Assembly: GCA_963691655.1 (NCBI GenBank)
Contig: OY829330.1
Location: forward strand, 17,664,182 to 17,728,181
Origin: Toxonevra muliebris
Taxonomy: Eukaryota > Arthropoda > Insecta > Diptera > Pallopteridae
Reading direction: 5' to 3'
Length of the DNA: 64,000 bases
In this document: in pieces, positions 42,059 through 53,635 of the stretch
Layout: every line of letters starts with the position of its first letter
Position numbering within the stretch: the stretch's first letter is position 1
Notes under the pieces: generated by a model
The model's database searches: none
The model's input: only the letters and a program-made list of their open reading frames with translations
Told to the model about the DNA's origin: nothing
Program-made: the position numbers and the translations under genes

Positions 42059-43701
42059 TAATAAATATGCACATATAATCAACCAGAACCATGAATGTGC
42101 AACATTTCTGCTTCGAGAAAAAGCTTTTTAGTGCTTGAACATTTTCGAAATCTAATATAAGTCGGAACTTCTTGTTGAAATTAATTAAAGATCCAAAGTC
42201 AAAAATAGGATTCCAGTCTCTAGATTTTAAAGAACTATGTATACACCAATTCTAGGTATCACATAACATATTTAACTCATAATTATTTTAAACGCGTATT
42301 CATGGTTTTGGTGGGCAACCGACGATATGTGTGTATGTATAGTCGATTTTTACACTGTTAAAAAATGCTTGTTTGATTGAATTTTAAAGTTTTTATAGTG
42401 AAACTTTTTTCTACGAAATCTCAGTATACAAAAAGAAAAACTCGGTACATATTGAAAAAACAGAATATCTGTGAAGATTAGTTTTATTTTTTTTGACGTT
42501 CATGTTTTTATTTTATAAACAATCAAATATTATTGTACTAAAAATAAAAACTAAAAAAGAGTGAGTGAGTGATAAATCCTTAGATCTTTTTTTTAGACAA
42601 AATTAATATTTTTTAGAGTCATAAACGAGCCATAAATGAGTCATAAGTGTGCACAAATTAACTTATAAGTTCATACAGAAAAGAGTTATACCAAATTTCG
42701 ATACAGCTATTTTCTGTTTTCAAATTTCGGTATATTTTCTTTTATATTTGCTTCGCATAAAATTTCGGTACATCTAGTCACTTAACTCTTTCATATCCAA
42801 CGTTGCGTATATGCAGCATTCACTTTAATGTGGCATAAAATAGGTATTTAACAAATTAACTTATAAAAATATATGCATTTAGTTCAATTAGGTATTCTTC
42901 ACGTTTGCTGATTGCCGAACATTTGAAATTTCTTGCCTATGTCATTTTTTTAATGTTTTTTCTTTGAAGTCCAGCAAAAAAACCAAGTGCAAAATTTTGT
43001 AATAAAATCTTCTGCACTATTTTTTGAAAAAAAAAAAATGTGTTTAATTATTACTAAACGGAAATTTTCTTTATCAGATATGTTTATAAAAGATAAGAGA
43101 ATATGAAAATCAAGAAGAAGGAGAAAAAGAGTTATCCAGTGGTTGTCTACAGCTTCATAGCTATGGTTTTTTTACCTTTATCAAATGACAAACAAATCAA
43201 ATGTAAAAGCAATAAATTTGGTATAGTGATTGTGGAAGACCTAAGTAACCGTGATTTCAAAACAAATGCTTTTTATCAAGCCTCATTAAAATTCGGTCGT
43301 CAAAGGGTTAAGATAGGTGTAATGGTCCATCTTCATACTCAAGTAATTTGCGCAAATCGGCTTGTGCAAGTACGATTTGCACAAGTAAATTGTTACATGA
43401 AAACCAAAATCGTTCACATGTGCAAGCCAGAAAGTTTGACTTGAGTAAATATGGATCGGTTAGATAATTTGAATGGGGTTGGCGCAAATTCATGAACGTG
43501 TAAACAGCACTCCAACTTTTTAACGCAAATTTATTTTGACTTGCACGTAGTTTTTGTATTTTCGGTGTGATTTTGTTTGTTTACGTTAGTTTATAATGTC
43601 AAAACAAGATAGGGAATTCATTGAACTATGTATAGATCGTTTCCTTGTCTTTAGAAAGTTACTGTTGGTCTACAGATGGTGGACAAATTACTGCAATTAA
43701 A
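42059..43701. other. Unassigned stretch
   Basis: No gene is supported. A 113-codon frame at 43103-43444 has no recognised domain. At 43355-43379 a 9-base inverted repeat (CTTGTGCAA/TTGCACAAG) and nearby GTGCAA/TTGCGC motifs suggest a small repeat. TTAACTCTTTCATATCC at 42783-42799 resembles a TTAA-element start without a partner. Confidence 0.35.
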
Positions 43702-44792
43702 GGATGTAGTCTGGTGTTCGAGTTTACAAAAATCGATTATTTTTTTTAACGTTTTTCGAAATATATTGAGAGTATACTGTAAAAATTTCATACCAAAATT
43801 CAAAATATTAACGAAGTTATACAACATAGTCGAGAGCGCCTGTTGGTTAAACTGTATGTGTTGTTAAAACTTTAAACGCGTTTTTCTCGAAACGACGTTT
43901 TTTGATCGGCCCAAGTGTTTGAAAGAATTCTATCATACCAATTGGGCTGATTTTAATAGGTTATTTTACAAGCCAATTGCTCTCGTAGGTAGAAGAATTG
44001 TTTATTTTTAATCATTATTTCCTATTTTTTATCCCGATTTTCAACCAAAGAAAGGGCGTTTTTTAAACATTTTTTTTTAGAACTCTGCCATTTTGGTATT
44101 TTTTAATAAAAATATTTAAATCTACTACCTGCTAGAATGGCAAATCTACAGAACAATATTCTATTTACATTTTTTGTCTCAGATGACTTCAAGCGCCGCA
44201 ATGGCCCGGGCCAGCCACACACCTTTTTTGTATGGGTCCACTTTGGGCGTAAAAAACACTAAAAAAATATCGTCAAATAAACTCCAAATATTTGTTTGTT
44301 TACAGTTAAAGATGTCAATAATAAAATATAAAAAAATTTAATGATTGTATTTTATTTTGAAGTTATATATAAACAGGTTAATGAACAAATGTAGTCATCA
44401 CAACAACAATGTATATAGAGACGGGCAAATCAGACGGCCGTTTCGGAATCCGCCACAATTCCTCATCAGTGATCTTAGTGATAGTTCTTAATCTTTCAAT
44501 ATCCTATATAAGCTACTAATATTTGAAATCATAGCCCAGAATTACGGATTTGATTCCAAATATCTTCACTGAATAGAGATATTGAAAGAAACTACCACTA
44601 CCGTTCTATACACTTATGTTGTTGTTTTTTTCCCCATTGTAGCTAGTCTGCATAACAGTTCGTTATTTGAAAGTCTAGTACATAGGAGAGTGTGTGTGTT
44701 TGTGAGAAAATGATTCTAATGATTTTATTTTGTTATAATAAAAAATTCCCCAAAAAAACCTTGAAAATTAGGCCGGAACACCAGACTACATC
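43702..44792 (+). mobile_element. TTAA MITE family G, copy 1, interrupted
   Basis: The left end GGATGTAGTCTGGTGTTC follows TTAA (43697-43700) and one extra base. The right end reads GAACACCAGACTACATC and then GTTA, a decayed TTAA. The interior matches copy 2 (52423-52955) in reverse order, for example GGGCCRGCC and the TCCACTTTGGGCGTA block. Repeat F (44393-44604) is inserted inside. Confidence 0.88.
44393..44604 (+). repeat. Dispersed repeat F, copy 2
   Basis: Near-identical to 21283-21496 and lies inside TTAA MITE G copy 1. Copy 2 of MITE G lacks it, so F inserted after G and then diverged little from its 21-kb copy. Confidence 0.9.
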
Positions 44793-44939
44793 GTTATATT
44801 TCACAATCAGCTGTTTAAATTTTTCTACGCAGAGTTACATGGCTTCATTTAAAAGCCCAATATTGGAAATTTAAAAGAAACTGAAATTAATTTCGAACTA
44901 TGAAAATGAATTGCAAAAATTAAATGCCACTTTCCTTAA

Positions 44940-45169
44940 CCCATTAAGACCGAGAGCGGACCCATTGAAAAACAAAAAATCTTCAGTCACACGTCTTTAT
45001 CGTTAAAAATTCAAACAGCAAATGGTATTATTGAATTTTTTAATTTTTTCTAAAGTTTTTCTCTTCGCGTTAGAACAACTGTGATAGCAATTACGTGGTC
45101 TGATATATGATATCTGCATTAAAATATACTTCTTTGTTGTTCGTATACATATTATTAAGACTTAATGAG
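44940..45169 (+). mobile_element. TTAA MITE family C (230 bp)
   Basis: The ends CCCATTAAGACC and, from the right, CTCATTAAGTCT are inverted repeats. Exact TTAA sits on both sides (44936-44939, 45170-45173). A reversed copy is nested in repeat D at 15583-15812. The CCC start and TTAA target fit the piggyBac superfamily. Non-coding. Confidence 0.88.
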
Positions 45170-45173
45170 TTAA

Positions 45174-45607
45174 ACTTAGATCATTAATGCTTCGGCAATT
45201 AGTATTTTTGTCGAAAAGTTTCGCAGCAGCCTGCACCACGTTCACCTTTCCATATTTTGCATTTTGAATATGACGAATGTCTGCTCCAAGTTTGGTTGAG
45301 ATTGTTCAAGTCTTCGCGATCATGGGCAGACAAAAAAACATGGCTATATCGTGTTGTCTGCGCATTATGATTATTTTAAGCCAAGATTTTTTTACAGTGT
45401 TCCATGATTACTTGCTGCATGCATCTTAGCAATTGTTACACGGTATGCAGCATATCTTCTTTTTTTTTTTGTCAACTATTTTAAAAATGTTTGTAAGTTT
45501 GTGTGTATATCGGTATTGAAACAAAATTTTGTGCAAATGGATCTTATATCTTAAACATACATACATAAGTATACATATATACATGTTCGCCTACCGAAAA
45601 GGACCCA
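45174..45607. other. Unassigned stretch
   Basis: No gene is recognised. Short T-runs and an ACATACATACATAAGTATAC simple repeat near 45556-45580 are present. Confidence 0.35.
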
Positions 45608-45742
45608 TTGGAACGGTCAAGCGGCTATTAAGGTACTCAAATCTTGCCAGGTAACCTCAAAACTAGTGATGGAGTGTCTTGATAAACTAAATGCACTCGA
45701 CGAGAATAATAGAGTTTGGATCCTGTGGGGCATGCTTCTGTT
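45608..45742 (+). pseudogene. LINE RNase H fragment
   Basis: The frame reads QAAIKVLKSCQVTSKLVMEC, LDKLNALDENNRVWILW. It matches the middle of the RNase H domain (SDSQAA...L....S+LV..C...L..L...N.V.L.WVPGH) of I/R1-type LINEs. The sequence stops matching at WVP. Only this 45-codon piece survives. Confidence 0.75.
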
Positions 45743-46213
45743 GTTATAGTTGTAGTGGTGGTTCACACCGCGAATTCAATTAGTGCTAGCGCATCGTCTT
45801 GATACCTCATCCTCAATTGCTCCCCGGTTGGTTTGGTTTTATAGGACAAGACGGAAGAATCTGATCCATTCCGACTGGTTTAACAGTTCCCCGAGATTAT
45901 TGAAATCAGGTCTACCCAGGTTTATCATCCTCACCAATGAGCCAGAAGCCGGCAATGACCGCCGTCAGTTTTAAGATATTCTTACGGTTTTGTTTTTGAG
46001 TTGAACTGTTATTTTCTAATCACTCTAATTATTTTGGAGATTAGCAGTCTGTTCTATCTACCATTGGCTCGTAAGGATTTCTCGCTTGACTGAGTTCAGT
46101 GGTGTAAAAGCAGTTCAGCCAAGGATTTCTGCGGGGCAGACCCATTACGGCCCAGCTCATTCAATCCGTAACTTTCCATATCTCAGTGCTATAAAGCATT
46201 ACCGTTTTTACAC
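45743..46213. other. Unassigned stretch
   Basis: The GC content rises slightly but no domain was recognised. A 63-codon frame at 45783-45974 lacks any familiar motif. The region may belong to the LINE relics on either side. Confidence 0.3.
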
Positions 46214-46850
46214 TTATGTTGAAAATTGGGAGGTCCGTGTGTCTTGAAAGTGTGCGCGATCTCCAGACCTTATCCAACTCGTGGAAAGGTGTCTGGACTT
46301 TGCCACCATGCGCATGAGCTTGGTTTTGTCAAGGTAAATCTTGATCTCTACCGCTTTAACGTTTCTCATCAGGTCTTGGAGTTTCAGTTGGATTCCGACC
46401 AACGAATGTGGCATGAAGCACATGCCATCTGCGTACTCGAGGTCGCTTGTAGGCCATTGTAGGCCATCCGTTTCTTCTACTTATGTTTGTTCTAGAACAC
46501 TATTCACGACTGCAATGAAAGAGGCGATAGCACGCATCTTTGTCGTACTCCAGTTAGAAACTCACTGAGCGCTCCGCGTTTTCATAGAGTGCCTGTATAA
46601 GTTTTAGAATTTTATTTGGCAGTACATTATTGCGCAATATGCTCCAGATGGTTCTTCTGCCAATGGTGTCTAAGGCGCAATTAAAATCAACGAATGGTAG
46701 GAAAAGTGAAGATCTCCATTCGGCTGACTGTTGGATTATGACACGCAGTGAGGTGATGTGATCAACGCAGAATTCCCGTTGCCTTATGCCATTCTGTTTT
46801 TGTCGCAGTTGTGCGTTGATGACTGGGGCGATTCTATCCCGAAGATTGAA
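46214..46850 (-). pseudogene. RTE-like LINE reverse transcriptase core, decayed
   Basis: Minus strand, read from 46850 down: DRIAPVINAQLRQKQNGIRQ, FCVDHITSLRVIIQQSAEWR, FLPFVDFNCALDTIGRRTIW, LIQALYENAERSVSF, then after breaks DLEYADGMCFMPHSLVGIQL and EIKIYLDKTKLMRM. These are RT blocks of the RTE-like endonuclease-RT group (EQAGFR.GRSC.D.I.TLR.I, VDFE+AFDS.DR, L.YADD, INI.KTK). The YADD box has become YADG, and several stops and shifts are present, so no activity is possible. Confidence 0.82.
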
Positions 46851-47895
46851 GGCGGAGACCTCTAGGCTAAGAGAAGAGCAGTTGCTAAAATGTCAGCAAT
46901 GTGTTTGAACAATTAAGGTCTGAGCTGGCAGCTTTTAAAATTTTTAAGTTTCGTGACCGCAGCAGTGATTTCGCCTGGCGTTGGTGGCTCCGCTCATTTG
47001 GGTTGCGCCTTTAGTTTCCAATAGTATTAGAGGTTGGCTGTTCTAGTTGGTTTGGGTTGGACGGGGTCTTTGCTCTTCATCTGAGATGAGGACAGCGCCA
47101 TTACTTGCAGACAGCTTCTTTATAGCGCTTTATATGTTTGAATTACAAAGGATCAAATTGGAGGGTAGCGCTGTCTACAAACAGCTGCATCTTAATTGTA
47201 GGACAAACTTCGACTAGATATACATTGGAGAGATATACATACATGAAAAAATTACCAAAATACAATCGCCAAAGAATCAGGAACCTATTTCACTACATCC
47301 GTCTTAACGTAGTCTGACTGACAGCAGTAGTTACAAAACATTGCATGAGTCTCAAAAATATAGAAGAGGTGAGACTAAATTCGGTGTTGTATTTTCTGCG
47401 AAAGATATTTTTACTACTTTAAAAATTTATCAATTTCAAAAGTCTCTGAAAACATTATACGCTCGTAACTGAAAGAAAAAAGATATATACAAAAGACGGT
47501 AATTTTTTTTGCGATCCACTGCGAACTGTGCGAATACTGTGGAACATAACCTCACATAATACCAAACCAATATACAGAGAAACAGAAAAAATGTTGTATG
47601 CATATGCACGATTAGAGATTGAGTTAGAACGAAAAACACAATGTTTTTTACTGTTGCTGTTGTTACGTCGCGACGCGTCGTCTTCTGTGCTTCTTGCTTT
47701 TGTAATGCTGTTGAAATTCGCGCTAAACACACGTTGAAATTTCACAATAATAAAAAAAAACAAAAAATAAATAAAAAACCCCAACTTCAACGATGATAAA
47801 TGTCATATGGATGCGAGTGCGCGTGTATTCCTAATATTAAAAAATAAATGTGCAACTTTTACTGTAGAAAAAACAGCTAAGTAATGCTGTCAAAT
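46851..47895. other. Unassigned stretch
   Basis: The first 300 bases are probably further decayed LINE DNA. A 111-codon minus-strand frame at 47455-47790 and overlapping frames carry no recognised domain and are likely chance. Confidence 0.3.
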
Positions 47896-48290
47896 GACAA
47901 CTAAAGAGGACAAGCTGTTAGAAGCAATCGAGAGGAAGATACTCGGCAAGATCTATGATCTAATTTGCGGGGACGACGTGTACCGAAGAAGATGGGTCCA
48001 TGAGCTATATCCCGATACTGGTACAGCCAAGACGGCTTTGCTGGTTGGGTTGAGCAAATAAAAGAAAGAGTATCAGCTAGAAAGGTATTTTATTTGAGCC
48101 CCAAGGTGATGGAACGTGTAGAAGAGGATGGCCTAATCGCTGTTGTAAAGACCAGGTGCAAGAGGAGCTGACTGCCTTTACCAACTTATGCCCCAGCACT
48201 CGGGTAGCAGAGACGATTGGCGAAGCTTTATTGAAGCGGCCAAGACCAAGATAATAGGTTATCATCGTTGCCAACTAAGCAAGCAAGTAC
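47896..48290 (+). pseudogene. RTE-like LINE C-terminal fragment
   Basis: The frame reads TTKEDKLLEAIERKILGKIY, CGDDVYRRRWVHELY, then in other frames KVMERVEEDGL and GSRDDWRSFIEAAKTKIIGY. It matches the C-terminal region that directly follows YGAETWTLT in the same LINE group (ERKILRKIYGP...YRRR.N.ELY, then D...WR...EAAKTR). It therefore continues, on the other strand and 7.5 kb away, the protein type seen at 40136-40510, though from a separate insertion. Confidence 0.8.
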
Positions 48291-49285
48291 TGCTATCAAG
48301 TTCACAGTCCCCCATTGAATATTGCAATCTTTGCGTAGGAACCTTCGGAAAAACTCTTTTGATCGAGGTTGCAAGTATGCATAATATGCGTATGTTATTG
48401 TTCGCTTTCAGCAAGACTGTCATAATTCTAAAAAAGTAATTTTCGAAAAAATCCCATTTAAAGATTTCAATAAACTTCCACGAGAAGACTATGTAAGAAA
48501 CCGTTATGATTTTTTTTACACAAAGTAAAGCATTAAATAACAGTTATTTTTGCGTGCTTTTTATTTTTTTTTGGAAAAAATCGCATTTCAAGTTTTTCAT
48601 GGTCTACCACTAGGTAGAACGCAATAACAAAAATTATTCTTCTAACAAAGATGCCGTCATGATCTTTTTTTTATACAAAGTAAAGCAAACTCAATTTTTT
48701 ATAAATTATGACATTCCTGAAGAAACCGAATGCTATGATAACTAACTATCAAGGAGTTCCAGTAAAATCCCTGACTGTTCATTTTTGCCTACACAGAATG
48801 TTTCTCATCCCTTTCCTAAGAGAACAAAAACTTTCGGCATAAAACCGTCCTTTTTGGATCTACAAGTCTGAGTCCCATTCCGAATTTTATTGTAAATATA
48901 TATTTGTGCAGTTTTCTGACCACGGTATTTCACTCATCTTTGCGCGTCATGCCAATTTAACTTCACTATCGTTACTCAGTAAAAAAAATATGAAAAAGAA
49001 GTCAAGGTTTTTTACCTTACCACATCTCTTCTTCTTTTTCTTTGTTTTCGCTTTTAACTACACCCACACACAAATTCCGTAATGTACTCACGCGCGCACC
49101 ACTGAAGGGGCTGCCAAGAAAACAATATGCAATAAGAACCAAAGCAAAATTCTTGAAATTTTAGTTCAAGCGTAACCGAACTTAAAATACCCTACATACC
49201 CTTTACCGGCTTCCGTTGTATAGCAAACCGAGTGTGGCTATTGAACGATGAAGTTATTTCAACAATGTGTATCAGGGTCTCTTAA
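48291..49285. other. Unassigned stretch
   Basis: No gene or clear repeat structure is supported. It includes T-rich runs and a TTTTTTTACACAAAGTAAAGC motif that appears twice, at about 48510-48530 and (with one change) 48667-48686. Confidence 0.35.
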
Positions 49286-49864
49286 CCCTCTAACCCGTAA
49301 GGCCGCCTTGAGGCAGTCTTCACTCTATTTTAATTAATGGGCAAGTGCAAATTTTTTTTTTTTAATTAATTGGCAGATCTGAAGAAAGAATAAATATATA
49401 ATTTGTGGTCAGTTTGCACTTTCTGCAATCACACGATTGTTGTTTATAGTTATTTTTATGTGTATAAAGTGTTGTTTTGTGATGAAAAATTATCGCGCAT
49501 ATAATTTTTTTATAAAAATCTAAAAAAAATATTTTAAGTCCCCTCATATACTGTCGTATCATCATAATATAATCATAATTTCGTATAATTATGTATGAAA
49601 AATGAGAATTTATGGCGAATGAGAGGATACAACACCAAATAAAACACCTTGTGAATTGCCCACATATATCTTTATTTTTTTGGCTTACACCCACAAGGCC
49701 GCATCAGGGCAGCATTTCGTTTTTCTCACCTAACAGCTAAACTCAAAAACTAATCAAAAAAAATGGACTTCATATTCATTTTTCTTTCATCAATGTTAAC
49801 TGGTAACAAAAGTTCTGGTGTTTGTTTTATTATTATTTCAACCTTGCGGGTTAGAGTTAGAGGT
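49286..49864 (+). mobile_element. TTAA MITE (579 bp)
   Basis: The left end CCCTCTAACCCGTAAGG follows TTAA (49282-49285). The right end, read inward, is ACCTCTAACTCTAACCCGCA, then AGG, with TTAA at 49865-49868. A subterminal AAGGCCGC..T.AGGGCAG motif is repeated near both ends. The CCCT terminus and TTAA target fit the piggyBac superfamily. A minus-strand frame inside (49362-49694) has no recognised domain. Confidence 0.82.
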
Positions 49865-49868
49865 TTAA

Positions 49869-50848
49869 CAGAACTTGTACAATTCTGAACTTAACCTCTT
49901 TTCCTGGGGTTTCAAGTTAATTTTCGAAAGATTTTGATGGATTGATTGCGAATCTAAAATGCAAATTTTCTCTGTATGTTAAGAACTGCAAAAACCAAGT
50001 AATTATTTCCCATGTCGGTCAGTTAATTAATAATTTATATAAAAAACAGATGGTGAAATAAGTGGGAGACATTTCCCAATATATATTAGCCAAAGTTTTA
50101 CTCTGTTCTCTCTCGTGAAATACTCTCAACATGAATCTGCAACATTTTTTCACTCAACCATTTAATAGTGGTAAAAAGAGAGACAGAAAACATATGTTTT
50201 GCTCAAATTTCAATGCACGCATTAATATTTTTGCAAACTCCAAGGGGGTTTTAGCATCTTTGTCTTGCAACATTTGCCAACGAAATTTAACGCAAACCAA
50301 CATAGTACCTTGTAAGTGTAGGGCTTAAAACCAAACAACGACAGAAAAAAAACGAAATAGTGTGACATAAAGGAAAAACATACACTCATACGCGTACATA
50401 TGAATATTTATACATAGTTACGTATATACATATATGTATATGCATATTCTACAGAATAGGATTCTCAATGCACTTTCATTACATTTCAAGAATCTTGTTA
50501 ATAATTTTAGTTTGCTTTTTGGTTCTTTCTGATGCGTTTTTAGTATTTTTGTTGTTGTAGTTGTTGTTGTTGTCGCATATGTACATTCACCACAACCTAC
50601 GCATTACCATTTTTTTATTATTACTTTTTATACATATATTGGTTTTGATTTTGATCAGTTAACATCTATAACTGGACGAATGCAAAACCGAGTCGATTAA
50701 GTCGATGTCTATTCAAAAAAAAAAACTTAACCCGGCGTCAATGAACATAGTTTTTGTTACACTGTCAATGAACTGGGTGTGTGACACCCGAGAAACAATA
50801 AATTCTTAAAATAAACTAAATTTTTATTTAAGGATTTCTTTTTTAATT
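49869..50848. other. Unassigned stretch with simple repeats
   Basis: ATACGTATATACATATATGT-type repeats lie at about 50385-50450 and a TTGTTG run near 50551-50573. TTAACCCGGCGTCAATGAAC at 50729-50748 resembles a TTAA-element start. CAATGAAC recurs 32 bases later. No gene is recognised. Confidence 0.35.
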
Positions 50849-51104
50849 TGAGCCGTTGTGTGCAAAAGTGGTGTGAGGCAATTTTTTTTATTATTTGGAT
50901 TTTCACCTTCAGGCAACAATTTTGACCTCATTTCGTTTCCTATAGAGTGGTGTACATCTAGATTGAACACGTGTTCTATAAAGTTGCCTGTATATGGGGA
51001 AAATAATTTTCATAAGAGCCCTATTTTGTACAGCACTTCTACAAAACCAATGTATTTTCAAAAATCTGATTTTGACTTACACCACTTTTGCACGCAACGG
51101 CTCA
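50849..51104 (+). mobile_element. MITE family I, copy 1
   Basis: The ends TGAGCCGTTGTGTGCAAAAG and, from the right, TGAGCCGTTGCGTGCAAAAG are inverted repeats of about 28 bases. Flanks contain TTTAAT on both sides. A reversed, truncated copy lies at 53636-53848. Non-coding. Confidence 0.87.
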
Positions 51105-52106
51105 TTTAATAATACCACGACCACTTCTTGACCTGTCTTCCACTTCGGCCGATTCAGAGAAACTATCAATAGCAAGATAAACAAGCATTTTTGATATACC
51201 AAATTTGTTCAGTAATGTGAAAATTTGACCAGCCCTTGTATAAGACAATTACCGCAATGCGGTTCTCTTTGGCATCCGACTCCACTATAATCAAACAAAA
51301 GCTAAAATCAAACTGATTGGTTTTTGATTCTCTATGATGCAAACATTCCAAAAAATAAAACCAACAGTGCTTTTCCATTAAAATCCAAATCGAATAAAGT
51401 TTATTGGTGCCAAAAGAGCGTCGAAGTCATAACAAGATTTTCGAAATTTTGTAAAAATTTAATGAAATGTAAACTTCTTATGACTTTGAACCTATTAATA
51501 AACATTATCCGATTTCAAAAATTATTTTTGCAGACAGTAATAACAGAGCTCTGAGCTTTGAAACAAATCTTAGCTGAAAATTTTTGAAAAATCGGAGATT
51601 ATGATAAAAATTTCGGAACTTTTATGACCAATGTGGAGTCTTTAAATATTATCAGATTTAAAAATTTGTTTTCCTCTTGTGTGTGTTCATCTAGAATCTA
51701 GATTCTAGATGACTAAAAACTTTTCTCCTCTCTCAATTTCCGATTGGTCGTGCTAGGGCAAATGTTATTTTTTGCGATCAATAACCTAATTTAACTAATT
51801 AGATGTAAAGAAGCCAACTGCTGTTATTTCTATACAAACAATTTTATTTGTTTTATGAATGATATAGGGATAAATCAATGAAAATGAATTACAATAGTTT
51901 TCGTGTTTTGCTTACTTTTTTTAATTATTAACTTTTAAATGAAAATTAAATTTTTTACAAAAACGGTGAATCAATGAAGTATACTATTTTAAGTACATTC
52001 ATGCTCATTTAGGTACAACTTTTTTGGTAAATTAGGTACAATTTGAAATTTGGAAATTTTACCACTGGTGGGCACCCCTGATTCGATAATACTCAGAGAT
52101 CTCGTT
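51105..52106. other. Unassigned stretch
   Basis: No gene is recognised. An exact palindrome CTAGAATCTAGATTCTAG lies at about 51693-51710. The AGGTACAACTTTTTTGGTAA / AGGTACAATTTG pair at 52011-52040 may be an old element end. Confidence 0.4.
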
Positions 52107-52355
52107 CACGGTTGCCACTTTGGTACAATTCTACCAAAACTGGTACATTTTTTTCCATTTTTCTGTGCTTGGTACATTGGTACATGTTTTTAAAATCTGG
52201 TACATTCTGCGGGCAAAGTTAGCTTTTATAATAATTAAGAATTGCAAACTTATTTTCAAAATATTTTTTGTTGAAAAAGGTAAAATTTAAATATACATAA
52301 TATATAATGCTTTCAAAAGAATTGTGTGTCGGACTGTAAGAGTCTCATTATATCT

Positions 52356-52410
52356 AACACATTAATTAAAATATATTTTAAAATACAAAATATATTTTAA
52401 TTAATGTGTT
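52356..52410. repeat. Perfect 24-bp-stem hairpin
   Basis: AACACATTAATTAAAATATA (52356 onward, stem to 52379) pairs perfectly with 52387-52410 around a 7-base loop. It lies inside the hAT MITE, 12 bases before the nested TTAA MITE. AT-rich stems like this could attract TTAA-targeting elements. Confidence 0.9.
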
Positions 52411-52422
52411 ACTTTTTATTAA

Positions 52423-52955
52423 GGATGTAGTCTGGTGTTCCTGCCTAATTTTTAAAGTTATTTCGGGAATTTTTTATTATAACAAAATAAATTACAATTA
52501 TTTCATTTTTTTTATATGTTATTATTGACATTTTTAATTGTACAATACAAAAAAAAATTTTGGAGTTTATTTTACGAAATTTTTTTAGCGTTTTTGTACG
52601 TCCAAAGTGGATACCTAAAAAATAAGTGTGGGGCTGGCCCGGGTTTAAACATTTTGATTAAAAACCAACAAAATGGCGTTGTTTTCTGTTGAGAATCGTT
52701 GTAAAAAAGATTAAAAATAAACAATTCTAATACCTGCGAAAGCCATTGGCGTGTAAAATAATATATTAAAAGTTCAGCCCAATCAGTTTGATAGAATTCT
52801 CTTAGACCCCTGGGCCGGTCAAAAAAACCTTGTTTCGAGAAAAACGTTTTTAAAGTTTTAACGAGAGATAAAGTTTACTTTCAATATATTGTACTTTCGA
52901 AATACATTTGAAAACAATACTCGATTTTTTGAAACTCGAACACCAGACTACATCC
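52423..52955 (-). mobile_element. TTAA MITE family G, copy 2, nested in hAT MITE
   Basis: Both ends are GGATGTAGTCTGGTGTTC (inverted), with exact TTAA at 52419-52422 and 52956-52959. The interior matches copy 1 (43702-44792) in reverse orientation and lacks repeat F. Clean ends and target sites suggest a comparatively young insertion. Confidence 0.93.
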
Positions 52956-53130
52956 TTAATAAATAACATTTAATGTTACTTATTATATTGGTACATTTTT
53001 TCCCCATTTGGTACATTTTTTGGTAAATATTGGTACAAAATAAAATGAGTAAGTGGCAACCGTGATCTCGTTACTTGTACCAACGTACACATATGTATAT
53101 TAGGTATTCGAATATTCAAAATTTCCTTTG

Positions 53131-53185
53131 CAGTCGAAGTGGTCGCCGGTTCAAACCCCGGCTGATGAATTTTTTTTTTTTTTTT
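53131..53185 (+). ncRNA. tRNA-like 3' fragment (B box plus T-run)
   Basis: A T-arm-like stretch GCCGGTTCAAACCCCGGC contains a perfect Pol III B box (GGTTCAAACCC) and is followed by a run of 16 T, a Pol III terminator. The 5' part with the A box is missing. Its flanks match, in mirror image, those of the complete unit at 54971-55043, so it is a deleted copy. Confidence 0.7.
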
Positions 53186-53635
53186 GTTATTTGTTTGAAT
53201 ATTTCAATTTTTCATTTTATTTTAAATTGCTGCAATATAATATGCGGTGTTGTCGATTTTCTGCCTTTTTCTTCTACTATAAAATCAAAATTGAATTTGT
53301 ATTTTGGTAGACAAAATTACGATTGTTGAATAAAAAACTGTTTTTGTATCTTTCATTTTCGTTGTTGTTATTAGGTTTATAATGTGACATTTGCACATAC
53401 AAATGAAATATTCAAATTATTATGAATGTTATGATGGTATGATCGTTCTGTACGCATTGTTTTCCTTTTTAAGTAGAACACAGTTTCAGATGTTTTAAAG
53501 AGGTCGAGATAGGACGACAAAAATTCTGTTCTTTTTGTTTATTATTTCAAAAGAAAAACTTCAACAAAGAATCTTTGGCAATGTGTAATTTACCACTTCT
53601 TTATCTACAGGGAAAACTCATTTTAAAGCAAAGTA
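53186..53635. other. Unassigned stretch
   Basis: The first 40 bases continue the mirror-image similarity to 54905-54957. Beyond that no gene or repeat is recognised. Confidence 0.35.

Larger units (their letters stand above)
52107..53064 (+). mobile_element. hAT MITE with 8-bp target duplication
   Basis: The ends CACGGTTGCCAC and GTGGCAACCGTG are perfect 12-base inverted repeats. ATCTCGTT flanks both sides exactly (52099-52106, 53065-53072), the 8-base target duplication typical of the hAT superfamily. Multiple TTGGTACATTTTT motifs sit inside both ends, likely transposase-binding sites. No transposase is encoded; about 533 bases of the interior are the nested TTAA MITE. Confidence 0.93.

Noticed and set aside
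43345..43379. Short inverted CTTGTGCAA motifs considered as CRISPR-like or operator repeats
   Set aside because: Only one pair with no regular spacing; eukaryotic context excludes CRISPR.
49362..49694. 110-codon minus-strand frame
   Set aside because: Lies inside a TTAA MITE, low complexity, no recognisable domain.
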